This document shows, piece after piece, positions 49,348-60,960 of a stretch of 64,000 bases of DNA. The stretch covers positions 6,011,501 through 6,075,500 of the forward strand of contig WPIO01000012.1 in assembly GCA_009760855.2 (NCBI GenBank), given 5' to 3'. The notes below the pieces were generated by a model. That model was not told the origin of the DNA. It did no database searches and saw only the letters and a program-made list of their open reading frames with translations. The position numbers and the translations under genes were made by a program. This DNA is from Cristatella mucedo (Eukaryota; Bryozoa; Phylactolaemata; Cristatellidae). Numbering within the stretch: position 1 is the first letter of the stretch; each line of letters starts with the position of its first letter.

Positions 49348-49615
49348 TGACCGAACAGGTGCATTTATAGCTGAGACTTGATTGAGAATGATGCAAGGTC
49401 CCGATTTTCGGTGCAAATGAGCTGATGGGTCAATTAACAATAGATATTAAATCCGTACAGCGTTCGACATGACTTTTTTTTTGACCGAACAGGTGCATTT
49501 ATAGCTGAGACTTGATTGAGAATGATGCAAGGTCCCGATTTTCGGTGCAAATGAGCTGATGGGTCAATTAACAATAGATATTAAATCTGTACAGCGTTCG
49601 ACATGACTTTTTTTT
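49348..49615. repeat. 134-bp tandem duplication, two copies, nearly identical
   Basis: Units 49348-49481 and 49482-49615 both start 'tgaccgaacaggtgcattt' and end in nine T. The only difference I found is ccgt versus ctgt near the end. Part of it resembles LINE family III sequence in minus orientation. Confidence 0.93.
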
Positions 49616-50807
49616 TACTAGTCCGGCACATCGGAAGTGAAACTATAGGTACTGCTTCTGGTATCCCGTGGATGGTACCAGTCTTAAATGACAGCAAGAA
49701 ATGATGAATATATGTTTTCTTATCCTCAACACACTCGTGCTCCTGTTTACCATCACAGTCACTGATCCAGAATAGTTCCTTGAGCACGGTTAAACTAAGG
49801 CTTTACATGATTTGGAGAAGAAAGGGTACCATGTTTTTATTTCTGTTTATGGAGATAATACATTGCCAAATCACTTTGATCATAGAAGGCAAGTACTTCT
49901 TCATTGCTATGTTCAAGCTGTTAGCAGTCTTTATGCATTCAGCATTTCAATCCTTGGGAAATCAGCAAGTCTGAATCCGTGCTCACTTATAAGGCCCACT
50001 GTACAGTCAATGAAGCGAGTCGCAATTTAGCAAAAGCCAAGGATAGGAGGAAGGAAGCACCAAATCGGGTAGCATAAGAAAACACATTGCATGAGAATGG
50101 TGGAAGAGTTCACGCTCTAGCTCAGGATAAAAAAGTGTCTTTCCAAAAGTCATTAAACAAAAGAAGGGGCCAGCAATTTTGTATCTCAAGAAAGTCAGGG
50201 GGATGTGCAGAGGTTGTTACTGCTGTAGTAAATAAGCTGGAAAAAAGAGGCTGGGGAGTAGGGCCCTTATAGGCAATAACGAGGATATTCTATTCGGTCC
50301 GCTCTTTATTAGAAGCCATTAAAGATCCTCAAGCAAAGAGGAAGCATGGCCAAATTTCTTGAATTTAACCCAAGTGTCATGTACTCCTTCACTACCAACC
50401 CCTAATTGTCAGCAGTCTCCCTGATAAAGATACAGAAGCTGAAATCTGAGGTGTAAGGTTCATCCGAGTTGTTCATCACTGCAACCGTGTTCAGTGAGCT
50501 CAATTTTTCAATCTCATTGTTTCCTCATACAAAACAACATGTGCACGCATCGTAGCCATCAGTATATACCAGCAAAATACAGAAAAGGTATGTGAAACCA
50601 GCAAACGGTCGAGAACTTTTGCGAGCTGCGAGTTTCAGCCTGATAACCACTTCATAAAACCAATTAGATCGATTAAAAGATGCCCAAATGCATGTTTTAG
50701 CCAATAAAATCCTACAGCTATAATTTAATAATACATATTTTCTTGCTGACATACCGTATGTTATGCATAGGCACTCCAAACGAGTTGGTAAGCAAAGAAA
50801 GACAAGG

Positions 50808-50950
50808 TTAGCTGATTCAACAGGATTATTTATATAGCGGCAGAAAAGCCTTAACAGCTATTGCCACTGCTTGCAGTGGGGAATACGGGATCGCCCACTG
50901 AAGGATTCACCCCAACGACCTGGGTCGTGAAGAGGAAGCACCTCATCCCT
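50808..50950 (-). mobile_element. SINE-2 copy
   Basis: Minus strand: 'gatgaggtgcttcctcttca', 'cgacccaggtcgttggggtg' with B box GGGGTGAATCC, then 'ccactgcaagcagtggcaa', 'tagctgttaaggcttttctg', 'ccgctatataaataatcctg' and 'ttgaatcagct'. Confidence 0.78.
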
Positions 50951-51289
50951 GGGCTCAGACCCAAGAACACTATAAGCACACATGCCTAAATGGCACATGG
51001 AAAGTGTGCGTAAACACAAAAGTGTAAGTGCAAGTGTAAGCAAAAAAACGTACAACAGCGACATTGATGATCCCACAAAAACAAGGCCAGTGGCCGGGCG
51101 ACATATAAATACACTTCCAAAAGTGCACACCAGTTGACAAAGCTTAGTGAACATGGGTTTTGCTAACCTACTTTAAACTAGTGTGTACAGCCTAGCGCCT
51201 GTAAGAGTAGCCCTAAAATTACCAAGACATGTTGACACTCATCCCGTGATGATCCCATCATAGATTATGGGTTTATGCACAGCCGTGGC

Positions 51290-51975
51290 TGGTTAAACAT
51301 CTCTTTAGCTCCTTAGTTGTGCCTAGACTGAACCCCTGTAATTCAATTTTTGGTGGGCTATAAAAAATAGCCACTAAGCATCTATAGTTGGTAGTGAAAA
51401 TAGCTGTAAGGTGGGTCAACAAATCCAAGAGATTCAGTCGTGTCTCCTTTCCTGGGGAGCTGCGATGGCTCCCGATTGATTAACAGACAAAATAGAAAAT
51501 TCGAATTCTGACCCACAACGCACACTTGGCTTCTTACCACCTAGGAGAGGCTAATCACTACCTAGCTGAACTGCTGAAACTGTTTGAGATTCCTCATACT
51601 CTCAGATCATCTATGGACAATAAATTGGCGGTTCCATTATTTTGCTTATAGGCCACTGGTAACAGAATCTTGTTATCTACAATTCCCAGACTTCTGAATT
51701 CACTTCCACAACTCCTATACCACAAGATATTTCCTTATGCCAACTCTGGCAAATGATTTCAAGCCGTCCTGTGCTAGTGCCACTTCCATGATACTTACTT
51801 CTTCGATTGCCCTCTTGAGTCATCCAGCTTCTCACTTTCACTTTCCTCCATGAGATACAGTCTGTGGGGTAACGTTTGCGCATCAAAAGCCGGTAGGCTT
51901 TGAGTAAGCTATAAGAAAACTCAAGCATAACACCCACTTCGCCCTCCTGGCTTTGTGGAGTTACAGACTGAGATG
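51290..51975 (+). mobile_element. LINE family II degraded copy
   Basis: Plus strand: 'agctgcgatggctcccgatt', 'YLAELLKLFEIPHTLRSS', 'MDNKLAVPLF', then the frame breaks. The family 3' element 'tttgtggagttacagactg' is at 51953-51971, without a clear pentanucleotide tail. Confidence 0.65.
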
Positions 51976-52137
51976 ACTACCTTCGGGAATTATGCAGCTG
52001 CTGTGTGTACCAATAGCTATTTGCACTGCCGGCTGACCCAGCTGTACCGGCTCCTAGCTAGCAACTGTCGAAACCCAGTCGTATCACGAAAGATCTTCAC
52101 GTTCAAATGAGGAAATACACTACAGAACCACATATAG

Positions 52138-52324
52138 CAGCAATTCTAAACCTTCCTAATGCTGCGACCCTTTAATACAGTTCCTCATGTTGTGGCGACC
52201 CCCAACCATAAAATTATTGTGTGCGACATGTGGAAATGCCTGTTTTTCGATGGTCTTAGGCGACCTCTGTGAAAGGGCCGTTCGACCTCCAAAGGGGTCG
52301 CGACCCACAGGTTGAGAACTGCTG
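52138..52324 (-). mobile_element. SPIN-like nonautonomous hAT element, copy 2 (187 bp), perfect target duplication
   Basis: Flanked on both sides by the octamer ACATATAG (52130-52137 and 52325-52332), the 8-bp duplication expected of hAT transposases. The right terminal repeat is 'aggttgagaactgctg' and the left one is the damaged 'cagcaattctaaaccttcc'. Internally 'gcgacccacag', 'ggggtcg', 'gtgaaagggccgttcgacc', 'cgatggtcttaggcgacc' and 'cctcatgttgtggcgaccc' match the SPIN consensus as I remember it. It has no coding capacity, so it depended on transposase supplied elsewhere. Confidence 0.92.
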
Positions 52325-54344
52325 ACATATAGGCTCCTCTTCGGCTAGCACGAACAACACACATAGGCAGCCACGTGATCAAGCACACGTGATCAAGCAC
52401 ACGTGCGTAAGCACGAAAGTGCGTGCACGGTTCCTACACACATCTCATCACAAGCATGTTCAAACATACACACATGCACCCACATGCATGCCGAAATCAT
52501 TGTAATCACCACTCAGACTGATCTTCTTGTCTAGTCACCCTGCCCAGAAGGTAGGGTGCCGAATGGACCTCGGTCTGAACACACAACTACATGTTGCTTA
52601 TAAATTGCTGATAATGGCCGGAGGAACGACGAGCAAACAAATGAGCAAGGACTAGAATGGTTCACGCTAAAAATAGCACTGCACCCATCCAAGGGTCTGT
52701 AGGTGGGCAAACATTGCACTGCAGACAGATTAGCAGCCTCCCAACAAACCCGGCCATGGTCTTTATATCTTCGCATACACCCCTGTATAGCTACGAATGA
52801 GCCGCTTGGTGTTGTTCTGGGACAGATGCACCGAGCTGCTCAATAGTGCTGTGGCACCCCTCCCCCTCAGTGACCACCCATTACTCGTGACAAGGTACCG
52901 TGCAAACAAGGCAACCACTGTAAGATTTTTCTCCCACTACACTATCCAAAGAAACTCTCTTATGTCCATGAAACATCCCCCGAGGCAATTTAGTGGCTAA
53001 GCATACGGGGCATTAACAGATAAGCTTGTTTAGCCCTTATATTATTATTATTTTTTTATTGCTTGTTTGTCATAAAACACGATATTCAGTGTGCAACAAA
53101 CTCAAGGTTCCCGGCTCCGAGAGTTTACCCATGTGAAGTCAAACATCTGGATACTGCTCATGAACGGCACTAAGAGGCATGCATCTCAGAAACCATAGCC
53201 AATAGCAGGGTCCGTGCTTTACGATTGCATGGTTCACAACAATATGGCGTACATAGACAACTAAAATGCAATATTTTGACTAAGACCTAGGATTCTGAGC
53301 ATAAGCAGGTCAGTTCATGTTGAGCATTTTCCTTTCAGGACATGGGCAGTGATAAGTAACCGTAGGCACCAACCTTTCATTTGTTTTGAGCTACTGACTG
53401 CATTATCTAGTGACCTTCTTTAAGTCTAGTCCGAAAATGTATGCGGAGTGTCGGTAATTCTGCAAGATAGCTTGACCCCTACACTCGTGCACACACAAAC
53501 ACACTCACACACAAGCACAGCGAGCATGCAAGCAAACAGAGGCATACACACAAGCACGCTCACAAATGCAGTTGAAAATTACCGAGCGCATCTGCTCAAT
53601 GTTAGTCACAGAAACCCGGAAAATTAGGGCAAGACAGCAAGCATTGTATCTGTCAATCAGTGATCGAGCCACTACCCACTTTCTTACTCTATTAATGCAA
53701 TTCATAAGACTACCTTTATATAGAAAGACAAAAGCTTCACAAAGGTCTGGTCCTATCCCTTAAAATAAAAAAATTGTTCACATGAAGCAGGGGACCAGAG
53801 TGAAGCAATCGGCTCTGAGAAACCGTGAAATCAAGAAAGCCGAAGTCAAAGTGGAGCTGCTGTCACTTGCAGTCAGCAAGAAGGGTTCTTAAAATCAGAT
53901 ACAGAGTGGGTATCTACAGCTTAAAGAGGCTGCTAGCACACGGAAGCATGGCTATCCAACTGCATTTGGGCTGCCGAGTTTGAAGACTGGTTTCGTTTAT
54001 GCATACCCCACCCTATAACAGTGCCGAGCCTACATGTTGTTATCTGCCAGTACTAGGCTGGAGGACCCTCCGACCACCGCCAATCAGAGCGCAGCTAGGC
54101 GTTAGCAACAACGCTAACGAATCAGACGACAGAAGTGGAACAACGTCTGTGGGGAGGCCAGTGGCGCTTCCCCCCACCCCGGCTCGGTGCTTCCCCCCTC
54201 GGTGCACAGTCGAATAAACTGGTGGTGTTGCTCGTCGGCTGGTGTTTTGTGCAGTGCGTGATGGCAACCAAACTACAAGACTAGGCAGAATGACTTTTGC
54301 TGGAAGCAACTAGGCCCTTTATTGAATGGCTTCGGGAGCTGCCC

Positions 54345-54520
54345 CAGTTGCTGGTGGCCACTATGGTCGTAGCCGTGGGGTAGGTGCCCTCACATTACGA
54401 CCCAGGTGGCGGGTTCCTGCAGTGGGAACTCCTTTGTTGCTCACTGCACACGGAGTGATAGCCGTTAAGGCTCTTCTGTCACTATATAAATGAGGCTGTT
54501 TGATCAGCTATCCTTTTTAG
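54345..54520 (+). mobile_element. SINE-2 copy
   Basis: 'gtggggtaggtgccctcaca', 'ttacgacccaggtggcgggt' (B-box region GGGTTCCTGC), 'gtgatagccgttaaggctct', 'tctgtcactatataaatga' and 'ggctgtttgatcagctat'. It matches the body of the copies at 10650, 50808 and 61465. Confidence 0.78.
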
Positions 54521-54974
54521 TTTACTTTACTGTCACGGTCGTATAGCATAGAGATACTGCAACGAGGCTTGCTTTGCATTGCATGGTAATGAGGGTTGCA
54601 AAACACTAGGATTTGCATGTGGTGCAGCACAAAAGAGCCTCCTCAGATGTGCTCAGAACAATGCTCATTACATGATGGACTGCATCCAAGTTTCACGAAC
54701 CAACAGGTCAAGATTCATGCATTTTGCCTCGGTAAGGAAGCAAGTTTGGGACTCGCTGAAAAAGATTTAGATGAACCACCCTGATTGCTTGCAGGCAAAA
54801 TTTCAAATCAGTAGTAGTAGTATCGTGGTTTAGGGCTGTTTCTGCTTCTCTAGTGTCGGACTTGTGCACCCTATTACATATCTCATGAACCAGAAAACTC
54901 GAAGATTTGGCCTCACCTAAGGATAGATTACATTATCAGCAGGAGAGTGACCCAAGCATGACAGTAAAACCTAC

Positions 54975-55345
54975 TTAAAGTTCGTATGCTCCCAAAGCCT
55001 GGAACTCCCTCCCGACCTGCGTCAGAACATCCCCCTAACCTGACCACATTTAAAAGGAACTTAAAAACACACCTATTTAGGACAGCATTTAGTGGGTCCC
55101 TGTGATTCGTCCTTCACATGCTTATGCGTGCTGACACTGTGCATGCTGCCACTAACCACATTTGCATGCTGACCCTGTGCATGTCACCCCTAACCATGTT
55201 TTTCATTTTGTTCGTTTTTCAAGCATGATTTTACTTACCATTCAATTGCATTTCCCTTTGCAGCAAATGTAAAGCGCCTAGAAAGAGATTAAGTTCTCTG
55301 AGGGCGCTTTATCAAGTACATTATTACTAGTATTATTATAATTAA
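54975..55345 (+). mobile_element. LINE family I 3' end with intact terminal hairpin
   Basis: Starts inside 'YAPKAWNSLPTC' and runs through the stop, 3' UTR and terminal sequence. The inverted arms AAAGCGCC (55271-55278) and GGCGCTTT (55303-55310) form a perfect 8-bp stem, with a further AGAG/CTCT inner pairing, before the ATT tail. Confidence 0.8.
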
Positions 55346-55444
55346 GGTCATCTTTTGGGACAGCCTCTAAAGTCATGATTTCGCTCTGCTAATTGCTTGT
55401 CCTCAACCCTATAGAGATATTTTGGGACAGGCCGATGCAATGTG

Positions 55445-55770
55445 CAAGGTCAGACTTGTGTCACGACATCCCCTGACTTGACCACATTTAAAAAGAAATT
55501 AAAAACGCACCTACTTATGACAGCATTTAGTGGGTCCCAGTGATTCGTCCTTTATGTACTTATGCATGCTGACACTGCTGCATGCTGCCACTAACCACAC
55601 TTACAAGTTGACTCTGTGCATGTCACCCTAACCATGTTATATATGTTGTTCATCAAGCATGATACCACTCACCATTCGATCATGTTTCCTTTGCCGCAAA
55701 TGTAAAGCATCTAGAAAGAGATTGAGTTCTCTGAGGTCGCTTTATCAAGTATATTATTATTATTATTATG
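55445..55770 (+). mobile_element. LINE family I 3' end, second neighbouring copy
   Basis: Starts at 'TCVTTSPDLTTFKKKLKTHL' and ends 'gaaagagattgagttctctg', 'tcaagtatattattattatt'. It is in the same orientation as the copy 100 bp upstream and similarly truncated. Confidence 0.78.
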
Positions 55771-56054
55771 TCCATGCTGTGGCTCCGGAAGAGCAGTTTA
55801 GCCATCTGTAAAATGATTGGAGTGGGGATACATCAGACCCCTGAAAGAGTTTGATCGGTGTGGCAGTTTAAAACAGAAGTAATTACAAACTACGAAAACA
55901 GATTTAATTAATTGAATGCTATCACTAGCGTGTTATTTTTGCACGACATGAAATGTTTATAAAGTAAACAGTACTTAGACATGACTGAAAAACACGTATT
56001 TTGTTTGTATGGAACGTTGAAAGCTAACTGCTGTCACCCACCCTGGTGTGATCC

Positions 56055-56205
56055 AGTAATGAAGGTGCTTGCCTTTTACGACCGAGGTCAAGATGAATGT
56101 ATTTGATGACCGAGGTCGTTAGCTCGAGCCCCGTGGCATATGCAAAGCGACTGAAAATTTTTCTCTTATGGTGTTATACGAATGAATTATACTATTATTA
56201 CTATT
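56055..56205 (+). mobile_element. SINE-1 copy with partial head duplication
   Basis: 'gaaggtgcttgccttttacg', 'accgaggtcaagatgaatg', then 'tgaccgaggtcgttagctcg' (B box GCTCGAGCCCC), 'gcatatgcaaagcgactgaa', 'tgttatacgaatgaatta' and an ATT-rich end. The phrase 'gaccgaggtc' occurs twice, suggesting a small internal duplication. Confidence 0.68.
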
Positions 56206-56744
56206 ACCTTCAGGTAGGCACCGTACAGGCTGAAACAAAATGGTGAGAAGGAATGTGACTAGGTTTACATGGCCAAAGAGGACGCGCCCAGAAATGTCTT
56301 CTGGAGGGCATTCTTTAGTCAATTGAAATCGTCCAAGAGTACACTGTATATAAAGATTGCTGATGGTATATGATTTTGCTCTTCAAGTCCTAGATAGAGA
56401 AACTAAAACGACTCTTAGGCACTTACGTTCGCTTTTCGAATTACCAATTTTGACACTCGTTTTCCAGGAGCCCTTCTCTATTTCTTTGCTACTTACTTCC
56501 CTGGCTATTATTTTAACTCGGCTATATTTTAACGACTTTGTTGTGGCATGAGACAAAAGCAGGTAGCTATCAAATGCACAATACAAACCACTTATAATTT
56601 GAGTGTTCTAAAGAATGGCTTTGGATGGTTAAATGGATGTTTACAGCTAAATAGTATAGCAAAATGAAACCAAACCAGCATATGTTGATATCTCTGGTCA
56701 CTAGCCATAAAAAGCATAAGGGATTCCACACTTATTGTCGATCA

Positions 56745-56830
56745 GCATTCTGCTTTCTATACAGCATCTGTAAAGTGCCCAGAAAGAGATTCAGTTCTCT
56801 GAGGGTACAATACAAATGTATTCTATTCTA
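56745..56830 (+). mobile_element. Solo LINE family I 3' end
   Basis: 'gcatctgtaaagtgcccag', 'aaagagattcagttctctg' and 'agggtacaatacaaatgta', then TTCTATT. No ORF remnant precedes it. Confidence 0.6.
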
Positions 56831-57483
56831 ATTAAGTATACTATCTCAAAAGGCATTTGGTACATGCATCATCAAAACTACCTAGAACTAGAACTGCATC
56901 CGAGCAACACTGAGTTAATATTTCAGCACTTTGGCACAGCTAAAACCCTTGTACAACCATGGGGTGACCATGCGATATTAGGGAAGATCATTCCAGGCAG
57001 CTGAATGTTATGTTTGTTGACTACCTGTAAGTCAGAGCAGCCATGGACGGCCTCTTGCTGCCATTACAAGTTGCCCTCGACGAGGTGAAGTCAATCAACC
57101 ACAAAGTGGTCGATGAGCCGGCATTTACTGAGACCTCTGTGTGCACTGACTTGATGAGTTGTGACAAGATTTATAGAACCGCCTTTGGGCAAAGGCTATT
57201 ATATTTCTCAGTACGGGCTAGACAATCTCAAGGTAAAAGGTAAATTTCTCAGGTCTAAGCTTGGTTGTTTCCACATTGTAATTGTACCAGCATGCCAAGT
57301 GAAGACTGTAGATTTCTGAAGAATGATCATGCCTGACACGCCATTCTACGTAATATTCTATTCTTGAAGCCTCAGGCTTCAGACTTGGGTACGACCTGGC
57401 TCTGGAAGATCTGGTAGCTGCAATGAAGAAGGCAGCATCTGCCTATAGGCAACAAGACAGAATGGGATGGTGGCATCACTTAC

Positions 57484-57681
57484 CAGCTTCGACAGCTCCG
57501 ATGACCACGTGTTCATAGTCACAATCTTTTCTTTTGGTACCCAGTGTTCATAAAGCCATGACAGGGAATCTGCAGCCTGATGCCCTGCATCTGTCTGCTC
57601 ACTTCCTATCAAAATGCGATCAGGACACAGCAGGTCGCGTATGGCTGTGCCTTCGGCGAGGAATTCTGGATTTGACAGCAC
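57484..57681 (-). CDS. UGDH: UGDH exon: human residues 156-221, with NPEFLAEG
   Basis: Sixty-six codons, phase 0 at both ends. The acceptor is 'gttgctgctacag' and the donor CTG/GTAAGT. Starts '[17 protein letters not shown]' (Glu161, Glu165) and ends 'TWSSELSKL' (Lys220). Reading past the donor loses similarity immediately. A large palindrome fills most of the intron upstream of it. Confidence 0.97.
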
Positions 57682-57797
57682 CTGTAGCAGCAACACACAA
57701 CGAGTGCTGCAGTGAGTGAATATATGGAACGTGAAGAACAACCAAAGAGAATGGCATAAATAAGAAAAATATTGTCGATAATCATGGTGATGATGAT

Positions 57798-58768
57798 TGG
57801 ATAAATGTCGAGAAACTACTAAGAAGATTAGTACAACAATCGAAGAACTGTGTAAAGTACCTTTTGAAAGACAAACATGTTAGAAATGGGATTTGAAGTT
57901 TTGACGACTTCTTCATAAAAGAAAAGCATTAAAAAACGATTAGGCAAACCATGTCCAAATCAAAGGTAAACCGGAAGCAACACATGTACAAATAATAATT
58001 TATGATCCCTACATCATGGATGACTTGTGTCCCAACTTGTTGAACCTTGATAAATCGAGGTACACAAATGCAGCTATCTGAGTTACACACTTGTGACTTT
58101 GAAACAGCTTTATTTACAGTGAGGCTTAGCGCCTTGTGAAATCCATAACTCAGCCAATACTGGACTAATCAACGTGAAATTTCAAAAGTGAGTTCAGCTC
58201 TGCTTGTACACCACTACTGGAGTTCATATCCGATTTCAGTTGGATACGTTTTGCTAGACATGCCCGTGATTGCAGATAATAAACTCAAGGACGTTTGATG
58301 ACATGTATAGGAAAACCTATCAAACCGAAATCAGAAAAAAATCACTCGGTAGTGTAAAATCAAAGATAAACATACATTTGAAATTTAAGCCTGGTCCGTC
58401 AAGTATTGGCCAAGTTATGGAATTTACAAGGTGCTAAGCTACACTGTAAATGAAGCTGTTTCAAAGTCACAAGTATGTACTTCAACAAGCTGCAAACATG
58501 TACCCAGATGTATCAAATTTCAACCAGTTGGGACACAAGTAGTACATAATGCAGAGATCGGTAAATGTGTGATTTGTACACGTGTTGCTTCTGTTTTACT
58601 TCGGGCTTAGACATGGTTTTCCGAATCGTATTTAATGCTTTCCCTTTATGTAGAAATCATCAAAACTTCAAATCCTATTTCTCCTATGTTTTATTTTTTA
58701 AAGGTACCCTACACAATTATTCGATTATTAGACCAATATTATAAGCATTTTCTCGACACTTACCCTTG
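57798..58768. repeat. Large imperfect palindrome (arms about 465 bp) in a UGDH intron
   Basis: The left arm (about 57798-58262) is the imperfect reverse complement of the right arm (about 58302-58768), with a spacer of about 40 bp. Matching anchors, left versus reverse-complemented right, are 'gtcgagaaa', 'ggatttgaagttttga', 'gaagcaacac(a/g)tgtacaaat', 'acttgtgtcccaac', 'cttgtgactttgaaacagct' and 'ccataact(c/t)(a/g)gccaatact'. By eye about 80-85% of positions match, with small indels. No reading frame of note lies in it. It fills most of the 1155-bp intron between UGDH exons 59001-58837 and 57681-57484, so the pre-mRNA could fold into a long hairpin. Confidence 0.9.
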
Positions 58769-58836
58769 AAATGATAAAAATGGATATTTGCGCTGATCGC
58801 ACCAACGCTGGACCATAACAACAAGGTTGGCTATAC

Positions 58837-59001
58837 CTGGTAGTGCAAACCGGGCTTCGTGTTGGCATTCAAAATGGTTTGGATACTTTCGGCTGCTTTC
58901 ACAGGAACTGTACTTTTCTCTACTACAATCTTGGACCTGTCGGATATCTCTGCTATTCGCCGAGCAGCTGATTCAATGTAGCCCAGATCAGCAGCACGGC
59001 C
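58837..59001 (-). CDS. UGDH: UGDH exon: human residues about 101-155, with EKSTVP
   Basis: Fifty-five codons, phase 0 at both ends. The acceptor is 'catgcttgcag' and the donor CAG/GTATAG. Starts '[16 protein letters not shown]', contains '[14 protein letters not shown]' (catalytic Thr131 in human numbering) and ends '[11 protein letters not shown]'. The intron before it is only 270 bp. Confidence 0.95.
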
Positions 59002-59271
59002 CTGCAAGCATGCTCATAAGGTTTAAATGACATAAAAGATAGCACGACTAAGTTTGACCAGTTGTACTGAAGGACACCCTGGACATCATTCAGAATTCAA
59101 CTAGTAGGAGAGCTCTTAAAGTTGGACACATGATCTAGAAAGCAACATTGTCAAAACAACCAGAAAGTGTGAAGAAAGTTTTAAGAAAGCCAATGTCAGC
59201 TATCCCTATTGCAAATTCACAGATACACATTCCTGCCGGTGGGAGTTCACGAGTGCAAAAGTGGTTTTTAC

Positions 59272-59403
59272 CTTGCCGATGCCATAGGTCTTTGTCGGAG
59301 TGTTGACAGAAATAAAGATGAGATCAGCTTCTCGAATAGCCTTGTCAATGTCAGTCGAAAAAAACAGATTCTTAGATCGGCATTGCTTGACCAGATCATC
59401 AAG
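59272..59403 (-). CDS. UGDH: UGDH exon: NAD-domain segment, human residues about 57-100
   Basis: Forty-four codons, phase 0 at both ends. The acceptor is 'gtagccgcag' and the donor AAG/GTAAAA. Reads '[20 protein letters not shown]' and ends '[15 protein letters not shown]', the conserved substrate/NAD segment. The preceding exon should end near 'IYEPG'; it was not seen in 59404-64000. Confidence 0.93.
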
Positions 59404-60689
59404 CTGCGGCTACAATGCAATGCACAAAGGGCATGACAAATACGGCCAGCAGGGACCTTGCTTCATGCATGATGTAAAGCCAGGTCTGCAACTGTGCAAG
59501 CAGCGTAGTACACAAACAAACTAGCATGCAATTAATACACTTCGAGAGCTGGTACTCTGCTTAGAGCGGGATGTGCAACAGCTGCAAAAGTGAAGGTGAG
59601 TCACATTGCCTAAAGCATAACCCTGATATAACTACATAGGCAGTACAAACACCTGCACTACCACTGTTAACGCAAACTCTCTGATTTAATGCTACAGGAG
59701 CAGCAAGCAAATGAACCAGTGACAACATGATACCAGGCAAACATCAAAGATAAAGGACCGCACAGCACATGTCATCTATGCAAATAGCAGAAGCATGCGG
59801 GTGCAAAATAACAGTACAAAGCAAGAACCCCTAAATCTGTAGTAGAAACACGATCTATCGAGCCGACCTACATGCAGATTAAACACTGTCCACATAATTC
59901 AAAGTAACCTAACATAAAAGGCAATGACCATTTCCAAAAGGAAATGCAATAGAAGCATAGTGCATAGGATGCAGATGTAAGTTACTGCTAGTTTTGACTG
60001 ATGCTACATGCACATGAGATACGTGCAACATGTGCAGCTATGGATAGCATACAAATAGCCCATCAAAATCAACTGAATTAGAAAGGCTCATTGTGGCCGC
60101 CGAACTAACCTTCATGTTAAGTTTGAAAACGCAGTTTATAAATATGCAGACTATTCTATTTTCTTATCCTGTAGAGTGCACTTCCGTACAACATCTGAGA
60201 TAATAGCTATTTATGTCAGTAACTGGGACACGACATGGCCACTTTCAACAGCGCAAATACTTCTGCAGTTGAGTGCACACTAGTGCTTGGCCTTAAATAA
60301 ATGGTAGGTACAAACTTTCAGTGTCCAATTAAAACCACTAATCCCATTGAGTTTACCAACAACAATAGCACACCCCCATGCTAGTAGTGTATATCAGTAT
60401 GAGCACCACAAAGTGCAGCACAATCTCACACACGAGTACCGACCACTGCTAAGCAGCAACTAGGCTGTATGTGGCGATAGAGTGGTTTGCGAAGCAAGCA
60501 ACGTCAGGTGGGCAGAGAGACGAATCTTTCAGAGACGAGCTAAGAATAATTAATACTGCCCATCTATTAAAAGGGTTGCACCAACAATCTGAAATATCTG
60601 GTATATGGCATATAGCTTGGCCTTATATACAATTAGAGTCAGGCTTATTTTCAGGCCAAACTCCATAACAGGTTAACTGGACCTTGAGT

Positions 60690-60830
60690 CATACTTTGTG
60701 ATAGGCCACCTCAATGCATTATACTAACGAGTGTGCAATGGAAAACTCCCCAGCATCACATCTACTCATCACATATCCACATATCACATCCCCTTGGTGG
60801 CTTGTGGAGTTACAAACGAAGATACATACA
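60690..60830 (+). mobile_element. LINE family II tail relic
   Basis: 'ccccttggtggcttgtggag', 'ttacaaacgaagatacatac' match the family II 3' end ('tttgtggagttacagatgg'), followed by short CA units. Confidence 0.5.
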
Positions 60831-60960
60831 CACATACCAGGCCATGGGTCGATGCAGCAAACCCACTACTAAATGACATAACAACCTAATAATTCAGCAT
60901 TTTAAGAACCGAGTTAGTATAATATCTTTATATATTAAGGTGCATATAGTTTACCCTGTG

